Shown: positions 4,951 to 5,027 of the stretch, one piece after another
Position numbering within the stretch: position 1 is the first letter of the stretch
Layout of the letters: the number at the start of each line of letters is the position of its first letter
Assembly: GCA_964570325.1 (NCBI GenBank)
Contig: CAZMXS010000116.1
Span: 1-5,027 of the forward strand
DNA length: 5,027 nt
Direction: 5' to 3'
Source of the DNA: CAZMXS01 sp964570325
Lineage (GTDB): Bacteria; Verrucomicrobiota; Kiritimatiellia; CAIQIC01; CAZMXS01
The notes under the pieces: model-generated
The model's database searches: none
The model's input: the letters and a program-made list of their open reading frames with translations, nothing else
What the model was told of the DNA's origin: nothing
Made by a program: the position numbers and the translations under genes

Positions 4951-5027
4951 AATTATCCCCACGACGCTTTTCCTTACAGTTTCATCTTCCGACTGCGAAC
5001 GTTAGCCCTCACCGGCGGCGAGCCCCT
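4951..5027 (-). other. 5' flank of the minus-strand secreted-protein operon
   Basis: No gene is seen. CTC at 5008-5010 and GAG at 5020-5022 close a short GC-rich hairpin (CTCACCGGCGGCGAG). AAGGA ribosome binding site candidates lie just upstream of the GTG and ATG starts. No convincing -35/-10 pair is visible, so the promoter may lie beyond the window or be non-canonical. Confidence 0.4.

Overview
The window is GC-rich bacterial chromosomal DNA, most likely from the PVC superphylum (Verrucomicrobiota or Kiritimatiellota). This rests on recognition of three things, not on any search: palindromic TTTTCCAATCATTGGAAAA intergenic elements, a secreted protein with WGEN-x-GW repeats plus a GTPNWWL...DGVLAWQKY C-terminal module, and a secreted protein whose mature N-terminus reads PPGAPGPTMHTLEEI. 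A 100-N gap indicates a draft or metagenome scaffold.

Layout. Positions 1-459 hold no confident gene. They contain a small hairpin and T-run, a probable decayed minus-strand gene end (74 to about 327), and a dense palindromic region (373-445) ahead of the first real gene. Three plus-strand genes follow: a DUF1805 (YunC-like) small protein (460-765), a probable lipoprotein with an intact M23 metallopeptidase domain (863-1984), and an RlmI-like class I SAM-dependent methyltransferase without a PUA domain (2032-2901). They are co-directional, separated by 97 and 46 bp, with no obvious terminator between them, so a common transcript is possible but unproven.

Positions 2902-3515 are a gene-free stretch with low-confidence traces of mobile-element ends and one striking 67-nt imperfect hairpin (3304-3370). 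Its architecture resembles an integron attC site, though its R boxes do not match the consensus.

Positions 3516-4950 hold two minus-strand genes for exported proteins, in the order WGEN-repeat protein (4120-4950) then propeller-repeat protein (3516-4054). They are 65 bp apart and probably form a small operon. The second is interrupted by the scaffold gap, which lies inside its own repeat array, so the missing length is unknown. The three plus-strand genes look like housekeeping or envelope functions. The two minus-strand genes look like cell-surface or secreted proteins. Nothing in the window amounts to a clearly new multi-gene system; the best leads are the paired palindromes, the attC-like hairpin and the repeat-rich secreted gene pair.
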